Assembly: GCA_001797815.1 (NCBI GenBank)
Contig: MGQK01000081.1
Location: forward strand, 40,775-55,249
Reading direction: 5' to 3'
From: Deltaproteobacteria bacterium RBG_13_61_14
Lineage (GTDB): Bacteria; RBG-13-61-14
DNA length: 14,475 nucleotides
The notes beneath the pieces were generated by a model, which saw only the letters and a list, made by a program, of their open reading frames with translations, was not told the DNA's origin and ran no database searches. Below, in pieces: positions 13,312-14,475 of this stretch. Made by a program: the position numbers and the translations under genes. The number at the start of each line of letters is the position of its first letter. The first letter of the stretch is position 1.

Positions 13312-13362
13312 GGCGCGGGTGAGGCTTTCGGCCGTGAGCTCAGCCGAACGGGCACCCGCGCC
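13312..13362. repeat. nested palindrome (REP-like), copy 2
   Basis: The outer arms ggcgcgggtg (13312-13321) and cacccgcgcc (13353-13362) are a perfect ten-base inverted repeat. The inner 22-base core (13327-13348) starts ttcggc and ends gccgaa around gagctc. It equals the reverse complement of the core at 4360-4381 with one mismatch. The arms of the two copies differ in sequence but keep complementarity, which suggests the hairpin is the conserved feature. It begins eight bases after the Gfo/Idh stop and could act as a transcript stabiliser or attenuator between the genes. Confidence 0.6.
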
Positions 13363-13383
13363 TCCAGCCTGGTTTTAAAAGAT

Positions 13384-13668
13384 ATGAGTGCGAAAAGGCA
13401 AATCGGAGGGATGATCGCGGGCTTGGCCTTTCGGCTGGTCCGGGGAATGATCCTGGGCCTGCCCGATTCCGTCCTGGCGGTGTTCATGCGGGGCGTTCGC
13501 TGGCTCGTGTATCTGATCACCGGCGATGCCATGCTTCGAGTGGCGCTCACCGATGTGATGGAAATCTTCCAGGAGGGGCCGCCCGGGACAGACACGGTGC
13601 GCAAGATGATGCGGGAGGCGGAGCTGCCTTTGGCGCGGGACGTGGTGCGGGGGCTGATGGGAATCTAA
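13384..13668 (+). CDS. small protein of unknown function
   Basis: This encodes 94 residues from the ATG at 13384; a second in-frame ATG at 13411 directly abuts GGAGGG. A longer frame reaching back to 13237 would overlap the oxidoreductase gene and read through the palindrome, so it is rejected. The N-terminus is basic, followed by two hydrophobic or amphipathic stretches (GLAFRLVRGMILGLPDSVLA and RGVRWLVYLITGDAMLRVAL). The C-terminus is acidic and helical (DVMEIFQEGPPGTDTVRKMM, then REAELPLARDVVRGLMGI). It could be a peripheral membrane protein. I do not recognise a family. It lies between two Gfo/Idh homologues on the same strand, so a joint role is possible. Third-position G/C bias supports coding. 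Confidence 0.55.
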   Translation: MSAKRQIGGMIAGLAFRLVRGMILGLPDSVLAVFMRGVRWLVYLITGDAMLRVALTDVMEIFQEGPPGTDTVRKMMREAELPLARDVVRGLMGI

Positions 13669-13720
13669 TGAAAAGTATGTCGTATATCGTATGCAGGGAA
13701 CTTGAGGCGGGATAGAAAGC

Positions 13721-14475
13721 ATGGGGCTGAAAGATCGGCTGCTGGGGCGCATTGAAGCCAGACCCCGCTTGAAATGGGGCCTGATCGGGTAAGGGCCGGA
13801 GGCGGAGCGGTTGCGTGACGCCTACTCGGGCCAAGGGGCAGACCTGGTCGCGCAAGCGCCGGCCGAACGCGCGGATGAGGTCCTCCGCGTGCCCGGACTG
13901 CAGGCCGTGGAAATCATAACCGCGGCCGAGGCCCAGGTTGCCATCGCCCGGCGCTGCCTTTCGGCCGGGCTGCACACTTCCCTCGGCGCGCCTTTGGCCC
14001 TCACTTTGGAGGACGCGGATGACCTGATCCGCACCGCTTCCAGCCACAATGTCAGCCTGCGGGTCCGAAACCTCTTCCTGTATTACGAGCCGGTGCTCAA
14101 GGCCAAACAGTTACTTGACGACCGGGCCCTTGGCCGGCTGGAGACACTCAAGCTCATGGTCAAGTACGGCCGAGGAAGTGACACGGCCGGCGCCGAGGAC
14201 CGCGCCGATTGGGTGCTCTGCCGCGAGACCGGATTCCTGGCGCTCGCCGGCTACTTCTTCGGCCCTATTGCCAAAGTGCATGCCCGGCTCGAGCCCGGAG
14301 TCTCTTCGGTCCTGATGTGGAAATACCAGGAACATTACCAGTATGGCTATCTTCAACTCGACTTTTGCCCGGGCCTGCACGTGCGCACCTTCACCGAGCC
14401 GACGGCGCGCTGGATCGAGATCACCGGCACCACGGGCATGCTCTTTATCCCCCGGGGCGAGGGACAGTTGCTCCG
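13721..14475 (+). CDS. Gfo/Idh-like oxidoreductase homologue, interrupted by an in-frame TAA and cut by the window edge
   Basis: From the ATG at 13721 the frame reads MGLKDRLLGRIEARPRLKWG, then LIG and a TAA at 13790-13792. The same frame then stays open for 227 codons to the edge. The residues around the stop (GLIG-stop-GPEAERLRDA) occupy the Rossmann G-x-G-x-x turn, so a single base change, not a frameshift, interrupts it. A second start is available: TTG at 13811 with GGAGG eight bases upstream, giving a protein without the first Rossmann strand. Later parts align with the upstream homologue (EIITAAEAQVAIARRCLSAG; LEDADDLIRTA; GYFFGPIAKVHARLE). The catalytic Lys is Ala here (LGAPLALT), and the Asp/His pair is replaced by Arg or Cys and Gly. 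It is a pseudogene or a non-catalytic homologue. Confidence 0.7.

Noticed and set aside
13237-13383. A longer N-terminal extension of the small protein at 13384
   Set aside because: It would overlap the end of the oxidoreductase gene and translate the nested palindrome into Gly/Arg-rich sequence.
13675-13692. Short repeated word tcgtat/cgtat downstream of the small protein gene
   Set aside because: It is two copies of six bases only. It is too short to separate from chance or from a degenerate dispersed repeat.
1-14475. CRISPR arrays, tRNA or rRNA genes, phage genes, restriction or other defence systems
   Set aside because: No regularly spaced repeats, cloverleaf sequences, rRNA signatures or recognisable phage or defence proteins were seen, apart from the toxin-antitoxin pair.

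Overview
The window is about 14.5 kb of GC-rich bacterial DNA with strong G/C third-position bias. It carries two lipoproteins with clear lipoboxes, an exported glycosidase, an oxygen-sensitive radical SAM enzyme and an iron-type alcohol dehydrogenase. Together these suggest a Gram-negative, anaerobic or microaerobic bacterium, perhaps a deltaproteobacterial/Desulfobacterota-like or similar uncultured lineage. That placement is inference from gene content; no rRNA, tRNA or other phylogenetic marker is present.

Layout. Positions 1-1117: the first codons of a leftward membrane-protein gene, a MITE-like element with long imperfect inverted repeats, and a leftward LysM lipoprotein gene with a near-consensus sigma70 promoter and operator-like repeats. 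Positions 1234-2334: a leftward anaerobic sulfatase-maturating-type radical SAM/SPASM enzyme with no sulfatase nearby. Positions 2421-4234: a rightward two-gene operon, an SCP2-like lipid-binding protein followed by an iron-containing alcohol dehydrogenase. Positions 4235-4511: a repeat-filled gap holding a hairpin repeat, a nested palindrome, a 16-bp tandem repeat and what looks like the last codons of a PQQ-type sugar dehydrogenase. Positions 4512-7281: a leftward, translationally coupled pair, a DUF362 protein followed by a secreted GH5 endoglycoceramidase-like glycosidase. Positions 7477-7531: a branched palindromic repeat. Positions 7568-10564: a large leftward lipoprotein built of cysteine-rich Ig/cadherin-like repeats and a right-handed beta-helix.

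Positions 10565-11354 have no confident gene. Positions 11223-12124 hold a DUF104/PIN toxin-antitoxin pair framed by two 71-bp direct repeats that differ at one base. Positions 12199-14475 carry a rightward cluster: a Gfo/Idh/MocA oxidoreductase with its own promoter, a small protein of unknown function, and a second Gfo/Idh-like reading frame. That second frame has an in-frame TAA in its Rossmann loop and has lost the catalytic Lys, Asp and His. It is either a decaying gene or a non-catalytic homologue started downstream of the stop.

No complete new defence or biosynthetic system is evident. The items most worth a second look are the repeat-flanked toxin-antitoxin module, the interrupted oxidoreductase homologue, the coupled DUF362/endoglycoceramidase pair, the orphan sulfatase maturase, and a nested palindrome that occurs twice, 9 kb apart.
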